A DNA stretch of 64,000 nucleotides, taken from assembly GCF_048771995.1 (NCBI RefSeq), contig NC_133032.1, forward strand, positions 28,793,501-28,857,500, in the 5' to 3' direction. The position numbers and the translations under genes are program-made. Each line of letters starts with the position of its first letter. Within the stretch, counting starts at the first letter, position 1. The notes under the pieces are model-generated. The model was not told the origin of the DNA, ran no database searches, and worked only from the letters and a program-made list of their open reading frames with translations. This document shows positions 12,836 to 24,600 of the stretch, piece after piece. This stretch comes from Taeniopygia guttata (taxonomy: Eukaryota; Chordata; Aves; Passeriformes; Estrildidae).

Positions 12836-13144
12836 CTGGAAAACAGCAGCTCGGGAGGTGAACATGTTCCTGCCAGCCAGGGGAGTTAGGATGGGATTAG
12901 ATGGAATGGAATAGGGTGGCATGGCATGGGAGCTCCAGCCAAAGCAAGGATAGACAGTAGACTTTGCTGGGGAAATACAGAGGAGACAGCAGTGCCCCTG
13001 CCAGCTGCTGAGACTCACCCAGCACGGGGAGCAGGGAAGCACAAGCGGGCTCAGGGAGCAGGCAGGGTGATGGGAAGAGCCCATTGTGCAGCAGCAAAGC
13101 CAATGCACACCCTTTCTCACCAGCTGCCCAGGTGATCCCCTCAC

Positions 13145-13248
13145 CTTGCCCAGCATAGCTGAGGCTGTAGTCTTGGGGGGGCTCAGGGCCAGCCATAGGA
13201 AGTTTGGTCCAGTCTCCACTGTGCCGGATGGGATAGCCAGGAGGTAAT
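13145..13248 (-). CDS. Possible upstream exon of the collagen-like minus-strand gene
   Basis: Minus strand: a C-rich tract ending CCCCCCAG and a GTGAGG donor bound 104 nt. Two frames are open: one reads LPPGYPIRHSGDWTKLPM near its start and carries phase 1 at its end, the other reads AIPSGTVETGPNFLWLALSP and ends in phase 0. No domain recognised. Support is splice-site shape and spacing only. Confidence 0.25.
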
Positions 13249-13319
13249 CTGGGGGGAGGGAGGGATGGATGCACAATCTGGCACTCAGCACCTCTGCCCC
13301 TTAGGGAGGAGGTTGGGGC

Positions 13320-13448
13320 CCATCCAGCAGGTCCACAAAGGCCCAGCAGTCGTGGATGCCCTGTGTGTCATCAGTGACATCTATTGTATCCAGCAGCTTG
13401 AAATAACTAACATAGAAGGTGTCAGTAGGCATTGAGGCCACAGGGATC
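13320..13448 (-). other. Open minus-strand segment, coding-like, unrecognised
   Basis: Read on the minus strand, this 129-bp stretch is open with protein-like composition: VASMPTDTFYVSYFKLLD then TIDVTDDTQGIHDCWAFVD. Its upstream side stops against a copy of an interspersed repeat that begins at about 13452. An in-frame stop follows just downstream at about 13303-13305, with no clear donor before it, so it may be a decayed exon or chance. Confidence 0.25.
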
Positions 13449-13451
13449 AGC

Positions 13452-13580
13452 TCTCTGCACGGTGCTTCTCAGCTCGAAGGACAGCTGTACACATTACAGC
13501 TTCATAAGGATTAAAGATCCCAATAGAAGTCACACAAAAATATGCCAGGACAAAAACATGTGCTTCATGTCTCTTTCTCT
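13452..13580. repeat. Interspersed repeat copy 1 (pair with 16581-16710)
   Basis: About 130 bp here and at 16581-16710 share the same order of blocks: CTCTGCACGG, TTTTCAGCTC-like, AGATTAAAGATC-like, then GCCAGGACAAAAACATGTG versus GCAAGGACAAAAATGTGTT. The copies are clearly homologous but diverged. Together with nearby LTR-type sequence they suggest pieces of one interspersed family. Confidence 0.65.
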
Positions 13581-14426
13581 TCATCCAGATTGTGCTGCTG
13601 TCCTATAAGTGCTTCCAGTTAAGATTCAGATGTCAAGAGAGGCAGAACACAGGGCTACGTAGCACTGAAAAGCTGAGGGCATGGTATAGTCCAGCAAGAC
13701 ACTTCTGTGTAGGAGCTATTGTTGGACGTAGCCAGTGCTGGATGTGCTATGCAACTTCTGCTTGGTAAGTTCCTGAAGGAGGACAGCAATGCTTTCTCAT
13801 GGGAAGGAAAGAATGTAGCCCCAGTGTTGGAGGTGCAGATAAGATGTGCAGCGCAAAGGCGGCAGCAACTTTCTATCCTGGCATATTTGGTTTGGAAGCA
13901 CTGACTAAATTTGTACATGGAGTTGGTATCTATCTTTGCAAGGCTGTCTCCCTCCTGAAAGATTAAATTTGGCATGTGTTTTCCACTTCTCAGAGGTAGC
14001 CCTCTTGAAATTCTGCCAGCACAATTCTTTTGGACGAGGTAGGCAGCTACGCTAGGTCTTGGTGTGTAGCTGGTCTACTGCCCTGGGCAGGTAATGCCCA
14101 GTACCAGTGTTCTGACACCTCTGTAGGGGATCAGTCCCTGGATGTTTTGGATTTTGGAGGAAGGGTTACCATTTCTTTTGAGATGGAGTTCTAGTTCCTC
14201 TCTTTGGCAAAGAAAGCAAATTTGGATGGGCACTTTTGAGTGGTCTCAGTGAATTTAGAGGCTTTTCCCAATAGGCAGTTCTCTGGGTTAGAGCTGTTGA
14301 ACTGTCAGTGGGAATGCAGATGCCAAACTGTTGAGTTTTTGTCCTTGTAGCTTTAGTGTGTGAGCAGTCCCTGGTGCCATTCCATTTGGATCCTGACTCT
14401 GTGAGACTGAAGGCTTACGGTGGTAC

Positions 14427-14568
14427 CTGGAGCTGAGAAGGAAAGTGGCGACAGCAGGGTGTGCCTTTGTAGTTTGATGGGTGCCATTGAAATTGTAGGC
14501 AGCAAAGAGCTTTCTCCACCGACACTTTTGTGAGCCCCGGTTTTGGCAGATGTTTTCGAGTTTGTTAC
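14427..14568 (-). other. Exon-like minus-strand segment, unrecognised
   Basis: Minus strand: pyrimidine-rich CACTCTCACAG acceptor (AG ending at 14569), 142 open nt, then a GTACCA donor. The peptide contains NKLENICQNRGSQKCRWRKL and AAYNFNGTHQTT with an N-glycosylation-type NGT. The frame stays open beyond the donor to 14288, and an in-frame ATG lies upstream at 14606-14608. I do not recognise the family. It may belong with the collagen-like pieces at 12.7-13.4 kb. Confidence 0.25.
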
Positions 14569-14977
14569 CTGTGAGAGTGAAAAGGTTTGTTAGGGGAGAG
14601 GAGCTCATGTTGCCGTTTGAATGTGCTGCAAGGAAGAGTTTGTACTTGGAAGGGGAGGATCAGACAAACCGTTTTGTCCTCACACAGGTGATTTGAGAGC
14701 AGGGATGTTTCAGACTTGGCTCTGTCCTGGGGCTGGATTCGAGCTGGCCTCGGTGCGTTTCCGTCTTTTGTGAGTTGACAGCGCTATCGTGTGGTTGTAC
14801 TGGTTGTGCAGTTTATAGGCTGCAAAATAAAAGGCAATTGCAGCACAGCCTCTTCCTTTTAGAACCTTTTCTGTGCCATCAGCTGCTCAACATGTAACTC
14901 ACACCCACTGAACTGCATCCAGCTCCCTGGTGATGTATTAAAAATATGGATATTGATCTAGTACCGATATCCAACTG

Positions 14978-15715
14978 TGATGGACAAAAACTCTCTAACA
15001 GTTTAAAGTTAGAAAGTGTGTATTTATTGTGTGCGGGATGGCTCCCAAATCCACACCGTGCCTTCCAGGTGATTACAGAGTCTTTTTATCCATACAAGTA
15101 TTGAATACACAAAATACAAATACATATTCATAATTTTGGTACATCCCATTCCCCACTTCGTATGCTAATCACTCCAAAAGCCATTCAGCATGCGTGGTTT
15201 GTCCCTTGAAATGGGTCAGTGTCCCATTTATGGGGAGGGGTCCCAAAATGAGGAAGTCAATGAAGTCTTCCTCGTTCTGACCTTTCTACCTTTTTAATGC
15301 AAATATGACAAATGAACTCTCGGTAGAACTCCCATTCCTTGTCTTCAATTGGTTTTGGAACAGAGGAGGCCCACAATTGTCTTATGTTCCTAAAAGCTCT
15401 TTGTCAGTTTCTATATTCTTCATTATAAACCCAGCTAACTAAACATTGTGCTGACAAGCAATCAATTATTAGTTAACTACTAACTCCTAACTTTATCAAG
15501 GCCTACTCATTTATTATTATTATTATTATTTTAATTAACTCTAGTAAGGCTTCTCTTAGCTCCTCTAAAATCTCTAAATTCCTTAAAGTTTATGTTTCAC
15601 TGGAGATACTCACTTTCCCTCAAGATCCATGTACCATCTTCCATTCTAGCTCTCTCAAATTCCAAACCCCTTCAAAACATCCAGCAGCTGCTCACTAAGA
15701 AGTCCTACAACAAAA
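14978..15715 (-). mobile_element. Probable endogenous-retrovirus LTR fossil, minus orientation
   Basis: About 740 bp bounded by TG and CA ends, with a reversed polyadenylation-type TTTATT near 15020, so it would be transcribed on the minus strand. Length, ends and composition fit a solitary avian ERV LTR. Family unassigned (ERVL-like is only a guess). Only LTR-type sequence is seen, with no internal genes. Diverged, so not recent. Confidence 0.45.
15511..15531. repeat. (ATT)n microsatellite
   Basis: Seven near-perfect ATT units inside the LTR-like fossil. Confidence 0.9.
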
Positions 15716-16760
15716 AGCTGCTGCTGGCCTTTATGGTCCCTTCGCAGTCTGTAAGCTAGACAAAACACACTGGTGATTCACACTTTCCTCCTCAACTATA
15801 TATATAGCACCAGTTCTCTCAGAGTGGCAGAGTCCATCATCACAGTGAAGCACTAACTGATGATGGATGTGCCAAGACAGAAGGCATTTGCTGCTCTACC
15901 CTCTTCCCTGTGCAAACTGTCATTCACAGTGCAATCATTTTCTCACAATGTCACCATGTCCAAGCAGCTAGAGATCACACAGAAGGAAGTGTCAAGACAG
16001 AACATGTTCTCAAAGTACCTCCTTCTCTTAACAGCATTTAAAACTGCACACAATGCTCTGTATCTTCTTTCCCAGATAGACCTGCTGTCACTTTTCTCAC
16101 TCTCACATCTTGGTTGCAAACATCCAGCAGCTGCTCTCATAGAAAAGAGCTGAAGTAAAAGCCAGTACAGGGCTGCACCTTCCCCTTGCCTCACATCAAA
16201 CTCACTGGTGCACTCTGTCCTTCCCTTCTCTGCTGCCTCTACCATTGTGTTCTCCAGATCTCAGAGTCTGAAGGTAGGCCCACAGAGGGGCTGGAAGATT
16301 AATAGGTAGCAGCACAAGTAGTTCTTGTTTAACTTTACCCTTAAGACTGCCAGCTTAGGACTGTGAATTTAGCTAGCAGGCCAGTGGCAGGCGTGCTCCT
16401 TTCACAGCCAGGACGCTGCTCCCAGCACAGAGAACTGTGCCAGGACAACAGGCTTGCCCAGACTTTGCCCCTGAAACTTGTGAAATGCTGTCTAAACTTT
16501 TGGAAACTTGTATTTGCACCACATTCAAGGGGAAGCCCCCTTTCTTTTAAAATCTTCAAGAAGCTGGTGGAGCACAGTGTTCTCTGCACGGTCCTTTTCA
16601 GCTCAAAGTACCACTGTGCACGTTGCAACCTCGCAAAGATTAAAGATCAGGATAGATGTCTCATACAGAAAAATGTGCAAGGACAAAAATGTGTTCCCTG
16701 TGTCTTCTAATAGTGTCTTTGTAGTGCTGGAGAGTGAGGCAGTTCTTTATTCCTGGCCAG
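15716..16760. mobile_element. Further LTR/ERV-like interspersed sequence, fragmentary
   Basis: Continues the fossil block. An 18-bp block, AACATCCAGCAGCTGCTC, occurs in the LTR-like segment at 15676 and again at 16119, which points to related or duplicated pieces. The last ~130 bp is the repeat copy at 16581-16710. Open frames here are short and look non-functional. Class and age unclear; fragmentary. Confidence 0.35.
16581..16710. repeat. Interspersed repeat copy 2 (pair with 13452-13580)
   Basis: Diverged homologue, in the same orientation, of the segment at 13452-13580. It lies at the far end of the LTR-like fossil block. Confidence 0.65.
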
Positions 16761-19140
16761 GGTTTTTAAAAGGATGACAAAATTTCAGCCTCTACACAGG
16801 CACGGATACAAAATTTTTCCACCTATTTCTACATTTTTAGCAAACAAATTAGGGTTCGTTGATTCTAAATTGCATAATTATATTTCATTCATTAGTATAC
16901 TGTCCTCTATTGGTTATTGATTCCTCACTGTTCATGTTAATTAGTCCATATTTTTAGGGGTTTTAGTATCTGTTTTCTCCAGTAGGGACTTTTCAACACA
17001 CAGACACAGTCTTTGTTAGTCTCTTCTGGTTTCTGCAAAATGTCCTTGTAGTCCCTAAATTCTGCATTCCAGATGTTCAGCTTCAATGATACATCTTTCT
17101 TTCCCAGGCCCTTTTTATTGAAGCATATCAGATTTAGTTTATCAAAACTTAATGTATCAGAAATTTTACCAAGCTGTAGTCCCATAAAAGTAACTTCAGA
17201 CAACTTTGCTAAATGCTGGCTTTAAATGATATAAGACTAACATACTGCTTATAATTAATATACTGGTTATGATTGTGTTTGGATTTTGTGTTATTTTTGT
17301 TTTGTTTAGGAGGAACTAGGAACACCAGGTTTTATGGTGTGGCTTGATTATCTAGTACCATATAAGCAAAGTTCTGGGTTTTTTTATCTTTCAGTACATA
17401 TTATTAAAATTATATGAACCACTGTATTTTCTTCCAGTCACTTCTGATTTATTTAACCCTGTTCTCACCTAAACATAAAAGTGCTATATTTCTAGAATTC
17501 CTTTAAACTTGTCTAGCAAAGGTAACTGCAAAATCATTATTTATTTCTGCCATTTTTCTCTCCCAGATATGAATGACAGTACTGTGGTTGGTTCCCTTCC
17601 TTTTCTGAGGTCTGTAAAAGTCCACAACTCATTTGAGGGAAGAAAACCATAGCTTTCTTTTTAAGATTTTTTTTTCTTGCTGTCAGTACATGAGCTCTAC
17701 TCTTGAATGTTTCAGCCTGGATCCACTTCCATCAGCCATTGAGATGAAGTACATGTTTTTTAGATGAGCAACAAGCAGCACTCCTGGTAAGATCCTGTGT
17801 GGAAGAACTTTTGGGAGGGGAGGGGTGTCACTAAGTGCTCTTATAGGATGGTAACTTTTTGTCTGATGGAGAGAGAGGTTTCCCTTTGAGGGATGAACAT
17901 CTCTTAAAATTATCTGAGAACAGAATAAAAGTGGAGATTCTAATCTCCCAGAGCAGAAAGTTATTGCAGCATTTTAAATTCTGAAAATGTGATTTAACAA
18001 AGGTACAATACAGCACAGATGTACAAAATCTGCCCCCATGACACTTTTCTAGCTTCAGAAGTGAATCTGCATCTTCTAAAAATCTCAGGCCCTTCCTGTT
18101 GCTGTACTTCTCTTTGTTTCAGTTTTGCTACTGTTGATACATAGGAAACTCTCATAGTGTCCTTCCTGGTGGGAAATCCATTTGAATCCTCTTTACAGAG
18201 TCAGAACCATGACAGCTGTGGCCCATGGGCAGACCCTTGTACTGAAAAATCAGACCCCTTTGCTGGACTCAGGTTCAGGCTTGAGAGAGGGTCCAGAGAG
18301 TCCTGTGTACCCTGCCTCACCTTGGGGACATGGAGACAGACAGGGTCCCCATCCACTGTTCTGACACATGGCCTCAGGTCTGTGCCACTGTTGAAAGCAG
18401 CTCAACCAAGACCTGAGGAGGATGTTAAAAATGTGGTGGAAGTAACTTGGATGCTAAACTGCTTCTCATCAAGTGAGCACCACCGTGGGATGGCAAAATG
18501 GCTTTTTGTGCTAGGTGGAGTACAAGATGCTGTCCCTTGGGTGCCTGGCTCTGCCTGAGCGTCCCCTTGCACAGTTTGGGGGAGGCTGATTAGAATACCA
18601 AGATGGTCCCTGTCCAAAGATGTCATTTTGTGCATAAAATCATTCTAGTATGTGGAATGAGGTAAAACCAGTACCAGCTGAGAGCATCTTTGCTGTGCAT
18701 CTGTCGCTGTTGGTGCTGCAGGGCAGGAAGGCCCAGCTCCCAGGTATTGCTGAGCTGGATGGCAGGTGCAGACTGGAGAGGCAGAAGCATTGGCTTTTTG
18801 GGGGTTGTCCTGGGTTTAGCTGAGCCTTTGCAAGGGCTCACCACTGCAAGCCCCTGGATGACCCTGGTGGCAGCAGCCACATCCTGCAGAGGGCCCTTGT
18901 CCCTGTGTCCAGGAAGACCTGGCAGTATGGGCAGCCAGCTGGAACACGGTGCTGGTGACAATCCTGGGTTGTCTGGCCAGTTACAATGACACCAGGGAAG
19001 AGATGAGGGGTCAGTGCCCAGCAAGAACCCCAGGGGGGATGAGCTGTAGCAGTGCTTCGGGCCTGATCCCCCAGCCTTTCTCTCTCAGTGCAGAGCAGCC
19101 TGGCACAAAAGGACACGTTTTTCACCAGAGGCCAAACCAA
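16760..19140. other. Intergenic, nothing recognised
   Basis: Unique-looking sequence between the fossil block and the S100B 3' end. Frames at 18157-18558 and 18623-19024 have no convincing splice borders or homology that I recognise. Confidence 0.5.
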
Positions 19141-19143
19141 TGT

Positions 19144-19149
19144 TTTATT
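19144..19149 (-). terminator. Candidate distal S100B polyA signal (AATAAA)
   Basis: Canonical hexamer on the minus strand about 770 bp beyond the stop codon, consistent with a long S100B 3' UTR. Confidence 0.45.
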
Positions 19150-19781
19150 CCTTGTCGTTTCCACACACTCAGGAGGCTGTGCATGGTCTGTGGTCACACT
19201 GGGCCACTCCCACTTCCCCTCTGATTGAGCCTGGACACCTTGTCAAGGCATATCCCAGGCCCAGGAGCTGACCCCAGTGCAGGAGCTTCATATGCTGTTG
19301 CTTCCAGTTCTGCTGGCTGCTAAAAGCAGGGTTGATCAACAAGTGAAAAGCCTGAGCTGTCAGATGGTTATGCTTTTAGATTGTTACATTTTGCCTTGCA
19401 AGCCAAGTGTGTCTCAATGTACCAAGAAATAGGTGGGCTCTGCTGAGCACCTGTGATGGGACAGGAGCTGGTTTCTAATGCCATGCCTAGAGCCCACAGG
19501 AGTCACTGGGAGCCTTCCCGTTCAGGCCAGTGGGCTGGGCAGCAAGTTTCCAAAACCAGCCCCTCTGCATCATCTCTTCCTTCAACCCTTCCTTTTTTCC
19601 TTTGCACACAAGCTTGGATCACAGCATCCCTCTGCTTCTAGCCCATGCAAATTCCTGACTTAAAACAGCAGGGAAGGAGCCTGAGGCAAGGCACTCTCTC
19701 ACTGCATCCAGCTCAATGGGCACTAGCCAGTAGCTTTTCCTGAGCCACACAAGTGGGTTTTGTTCACAAAGCCACAACACT

Positions 19782-19787
19782 TTTAAT
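19782..19787 (-). terminator. Candidate S100B polyA signal (ATTAAA)
   Basis: ATTAAA on the minus strand (TTTAAT on plus), about 130 bp after the S100B stop. A canonical AATAAA lies further on at 19144-19149 on the same strand, about 770 bp after the stop, and could end a longer 3' UTR. Which is used cannot be told from sequence. Confidence 0.4.
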
Positions 19788-19918
19788 AAGCTGCTTAAGT
19801 CTAGCGCAAGCTGAACTCTAAGGTGTCTGTAATCACAGCCAGTCCTTTTCCTGGAGGAGCAATGCTGCCTTGCCTCTCTCCAGCATGAGCAGAAGGGGCT
19901 CACCTGCTTCCCACCAGT

Positions 19919-20661
19919 TCACTCATGCTCAAAGAACTCATGGCAAGCAGCAGTGACCATTGCAATAAAGGCCACGAACTCCTGGAAGTCGCACTCTGCA
20001 TCCCCATCGCAGTCCAGTGCCTCCATGACTTTGTCCACAGTCTCCTGGTCTTTGATTTCCTGAAGGGATAGAAACAGGCAGCCAAAGCTGAGGAGGACCA
20101 CAGCGAGGCCCAGACAGTAATGTGTGCCCGTTCCCCAAGTGTTCTCATGGCTGAATCTCTGTTCAGACACATCCCAAATATTTTGTGGATGTTCCCAGTC
20201 TATGTGGGGCATTGTCCTGTGCCCCAGGGAATTGCAGCTACAGCTGTTGTGCTGGGAAGTGACATCTTGAACCCCTTGGGGCAAGGCTGTCCCCCGTGTC
20301 AGGGAAGGTGATTTCCCTAGTCCAACCCACACCTCAGTCTGTCATATAGGCTGTTCCCCTCATCCTGCTGCTCTGTAGAGCTGGGACAAAGGATTCAATG
20401 CCCTGCTGTGTAAATAAACCTCTTTGCCTGTGCAGGCTTCCTGTGGGAGACGGAGTTAGGGGAGTGCAGGGGCTGTTGGATGGCCCCTGAGCCCAGCCAG
20501 GCTGCGGGAAGGGCAGTACTTACCCCGAGGAAATGGGAAAGCTCGTTGTTGATGAGCTCCTTCAGTTCCGATTTCTTCAGCTTGTGCTTGTCTCCCTCCT
20601 TCCCGGAGTACTGGTGGAAGGCATCGATGATGGCGATCATCGCCTTCTCCAGCTCGGACAT
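19919..20661 (-). CDS. S100B: S100B, calcium-binding protein B (complete CDS, 92 aa)
   Basis: Small EF-hand dimer that senses calcium and zinc and binds target proteins in glia and other cells. Two coding exons: 20524-20661 ([20 protein letters not shown] to SHFLG) and 19919-20059 ([19 protein letters not shown] to HEFFEHE, stop 19919-19921). The CDS is 279 nt, 92 residues, the normal family length. The S100-type first EF loop ([14 protein letters not shown]) and canonical second loop are present. Zinc-site residues corresponding to human His15, His25, His85 and Glu89 are kept. Oddity: loop-2 position 6, nearly always Gly, is Ala ([12 protein letters not shown]). Mammals have a non-coding first exon; its equivalent here is not located but may lie in the GC-rich segment near 21.4-21.7 kb. 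It is convergent with DIP2A. Confidence 0.97.
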
Positions 20662-21429
20662 GGTCGTGGCGTGGCCCTGCGGTCAGAGGGGACGCTGGGA
20701 GCGCCAGCCTGGGCAAGCTCCAGCAATTCCTATGGATTTGGAAGCACGGCCACCCTGGGGTTCCGCCCGTGGATCAGCAAGGGAGAGCTGGGAAGCTCTG
20801 GCAGCAGCCCTGGCTTCGGGGGGAAGGTCACAAGAGACCATAACTCTGCTGCTAGCGGCTCTCAAAGACAGCAGAGCCACAAGACAAGGAGAGGGGAGGG
20901 CATGGGGTCTGTTTGCTTCAGAATGGTTTTGCTGTCCCTGCTGTCACAGGTCCCCTCGCCTTGCCTCTGCCTGCAGACCTGTCTCCAGCCCAGCAGTCAG
21001 GGGAACCCGGTAGGAACCAGTTTTGATGACTGCCAGCAGGTCAAAATGAGCACCTTTCGAACCTCCCTCTCCCACACTTGATCTGGAGACCCTCTTGGGA
21101 TATGATAGCAATTCAGATTGCAGCGTTCCCTGCAGACTTCACAAACGGACAAACCAAAGAGACACTGATCAAAGAGGGAGAGCTGCCAACCCACCTTCCC
21201 AAAAGCCGGGAAAATAAAGAAGCCTTATTGCCTGGCACTCATTTCGTTCATATCCCATCGGTAAATGTCTCCTGCCCTGCTACCTGGCTACTGATTCTCC
21301 ACCACAGGGTTCCGAACGGAAAGACTGTTCCCAGACACGGCAGCAAATACCCTAACAAAAATCCCCTTTTCATGCTCCAGCCCTGCCTGCTCGCCGTCCG
21401 CAAGGCTGAGGAGTGCTCCAGGTGGGAGG

Positions 21430-21690
21430 TATCAGCCCTGCCAACACCCACCTCCCGCCGGGCATCCCGCGGCCCCTCTCACCTCCCTGCTGCCGGCGGG
21501 GCTGTGGCACAGCGGTGCGTGTGGCACCGCGGGGACCCGCCGGCTTCTTATGGCAGCGGGGGACAGGGCTGGCGGCGGGGCGGGGTCCGGCCGGGCGCTG
21601 TGCCCGCACCGCAGAGCCGCTCCTGCGCCCGCCCAGCGCTGCCGAGCCGCCCGTGGCAGAGGGAAACACCGCCCGCTCTGCTCCTTTGGT
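21430..21690. promoter_or_regulatory. GC/CpG-rich segment, candidate S100B promoter/first exon region
   Basis: Dense CpG sequence (for example GGCGGGGCGGGGTCCGGCCG near 21571) in an otherwise AT-rich gap, about 0.8-1.0 kb upstream of the S100B start codon. This is the distance expected for the non-coding first exon. No TATA box or exact start site assigned. Confidence 0.4.
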
Positions 21691-21699
21691 ATGGGGACA

Positions 21700-24600
21700 T
21701 AGTTGCAATCAGCCAATTTTTGTAAGTGACACGTATATAGGGATATATCCGGTTTCAAAATGTATTGCAGTAAACTTTTTTTTTTGTTTGAACAAGCACT
21801 TGGAGATTATCCTTAGACTCCGTTTTTACACATTACAAATAAATCTATTATGGTGCCATTTATTTGTTCATATTTTTCAAAGATAGAATGCCTACTCTCT
21901 GTTCATTACATGGGTCTTTCAATGCACAGGATATTCTGTGAATCAAGCTTGCGATTCAAAGATGTGAATGCTTTCTTTAAAGCTGCTGTTCTGCTCTGAA
22001 CAATGAGTATGCAAAAATAGCAATTCCTTGTATGTCGGAATCTGTGGTATTGATGATTCCGAGATTGTATAAAGCCTCTGTCTGTCAGCCCCGCTGCCGA
22101 AGAAGTCATAATTTGTCTGTGCTGGTTTCAAGGTTGTTTATTCTGTTTATCTCTAACATGTTCTGCTGCCCTGCCACAGGTCTGTCCTGCAGGGCAGCGT
22201 GTGGGGCTCTGCCCTCAGTGGGATGTTACAAACATTATATACCAGAAACTACCTGTGCTATATTTACAATAATGTGCCAATATCTGTCACCTACGTTGAA
22301 CAGTGTGTCCCCAGCCTAAACCAATAGAAAAATGCCAACACTACAGTGAAACATGGAGGGCATGAAGAAGGGGGAAAAGGACAAAACACACCCAATTTCC
22401 TCCACCTTGTCCCCTTTGAACCCCTAATCTAGAATCCTAAAATTTTACTTTTGCACCTGTGCCACACTTAATTATTACTCATATCAAACACTCAGAGCTT
22501 GTAATTCATCCTGTAAGATTGAAAACTCTTTTCCATGGACAGAGATCACAGTCAGTGTCTCTGGGGGTTCTGTACAGGGGGGTTCCTGACCCCCTGCCAA
22601 CGTCCCAGACCTGCCAGGGCAGCCAGAGGGAAGCCCTGGATTCCCACACTTGTACATCTGATCTTTTCACTATGTTTACTGCAGGTCATTGGGAGCACAC
22701 TATTAATATTGAACACACTTTTCCTGCTTTCTACTGTTTTAAGATTGTAGAGTCAGGCCAGACAGGGAAATAAGGTTATTTCAATTCGCTCTGCTTCACC
22801 AAATATACCACAAATAAAATGCTTTGTCAACCTGAAAGCATTGCTTCTTGTGCAAAACCATTTATACCATGGGAGTAAAAGCATAAATGAAAATACGTTT
22901 TGCAGTCAGTGTGAGCAAAAGACTTATACTTTTTTGTGTGTATTGTTCAATAAATATTGAAATGTTCAAGAAATATCCACCTAACACCAGAGGCAGGTGA
23001 AACTGCAAATGTTTTGAACCATATCTGTGAAGGGATGTGTAAATCAACATGCAGAACTCAGAAAAAGATGAGCTATTGTTTGTATACTGATTCACACTAG
23101 AAAAAAAAGTCTTTTTAGAAACTTTAAAAAGTTATCTCAAACCTAAATTCTTTATTTACTTTTAAATGAGATCTTGATATAAAACTTGTTCACAAGTCCC
23201 CTGCCAGCCCCAGCACCTCCATGAACTGGCATTAAATGCACTTTTATCTAAACCCTGTTGCTGGACAGACATATTCCCTGGCAGTTTTCCCAAATCTACT
23301 GATCTATGACACTGGTCACGTTACTTAAAAAACTTTTTCACATGCTGGTGTAAAAAAAAAAAAAAAAAACAAACAAGAAACCCCCAAAACAACAACAACA
23401 ACAACAACAAACCCAACAAAAAAAAACCACCCAAAACCATCTACATTGATAATTTCCTTACATCAGCTCATAAAAGTTTTTGTAACTGGCTCAAATTGAT
23501 TTGAGGAAAAATAATTTCTCCGGCATTAAGGTTGAATATGTTGTCTCTAAATATTTACCTGACCACTGAAATTCTTGCATTCAGAGCATTGCGAACGACA
23601 ACAGTTATCTGTGCTCTGGTGGGACTAGCAGGGACAGCAGGGATGCTTTTAGGTAGTGGTGTTTCTAGTGTGGAGGTATTTTGTCAGCAATTTTGCACTA
23701 TTTGATTTTTTCCAAGAGTACTTGCATTCCTTTAAGAGCTGGCTATAAATGGGGCTCTCTGTCAGCAGGAAAGAGACAGCATTTTTCTGTTGATAGCAAT
23801 TTGATCTGGTAGATCTCTAGCTCAGTCCTCAGCCAAGAAATGCATTAAAGCAAACCTTTTCTAGTCAGAGACAAGGTCCTAGCTCATCTCCTTAAACCAT
23901 ATTCTGATGTCATTCTGGAAAGTGACCTTTCCTTAAAATGGAACAGAAAAAGTAGCATTTGACAGATCAAAACTTGAACAATCTTAAAATTCCCTTTCCT
24001 GATGATTCTTGCTGTCCATTTCTCCCCAAATCATTCCGACTTCTGTATTTTACAGGTGATGATCTGGAATTATGTCCTGATAGGGTGGGAAGGAGCAGCA
24101 GGATCAGATGGGAACACCAGAAACCTTGACCCTCTTCTACCTCTGCTAATGAGCAGCTCCAAGAGACTTTCCTGATTTTTATCCAGGCTAATATCCTTTG
24201 CAAAGGCTGTTCTCCTGGCCTGGATCATCCCTAACCCAGCCTGGGACAGTCTGGGAGGTCTGGATATGAGTATGGGGCTGTGAGTGGTGCTTTCAGTGCT
24301 GCCCAAAGAGTAGCTTCTGTTATTCTAAAATTCATGTTCTGATGTTCGAATAGGCGGGTGCAACCTTGGGGATCCTTTCCTCAGGGTCAGAGCTTCCTTG
24401 CCAGAGTTTTGGGCTGATGTGTTTAAAGAAGCAAGAGGGTTTTTCAGTGCCCAAAGCTGAGCAAAACACTTCAGCCCTCTGCCTGTCTCCCTCACAATGT
24501 GGGCTCCTCATACCAGGAGAAAAGACAGCCTATTTCTTTGTCTCTCGGGTGTGTGTGGCGCCAGGCTCTGCCAGACCATGAGACAAATGCCAGCGGTCAT

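Noticed and set aside
20480-21081. Plus-strand frames of 177 and 182 aa over S100B exon 2
   Set aside because: They lie opposite a clear S100B exon and continue into unconserved intron; no splice sites or domain on the plus strand.
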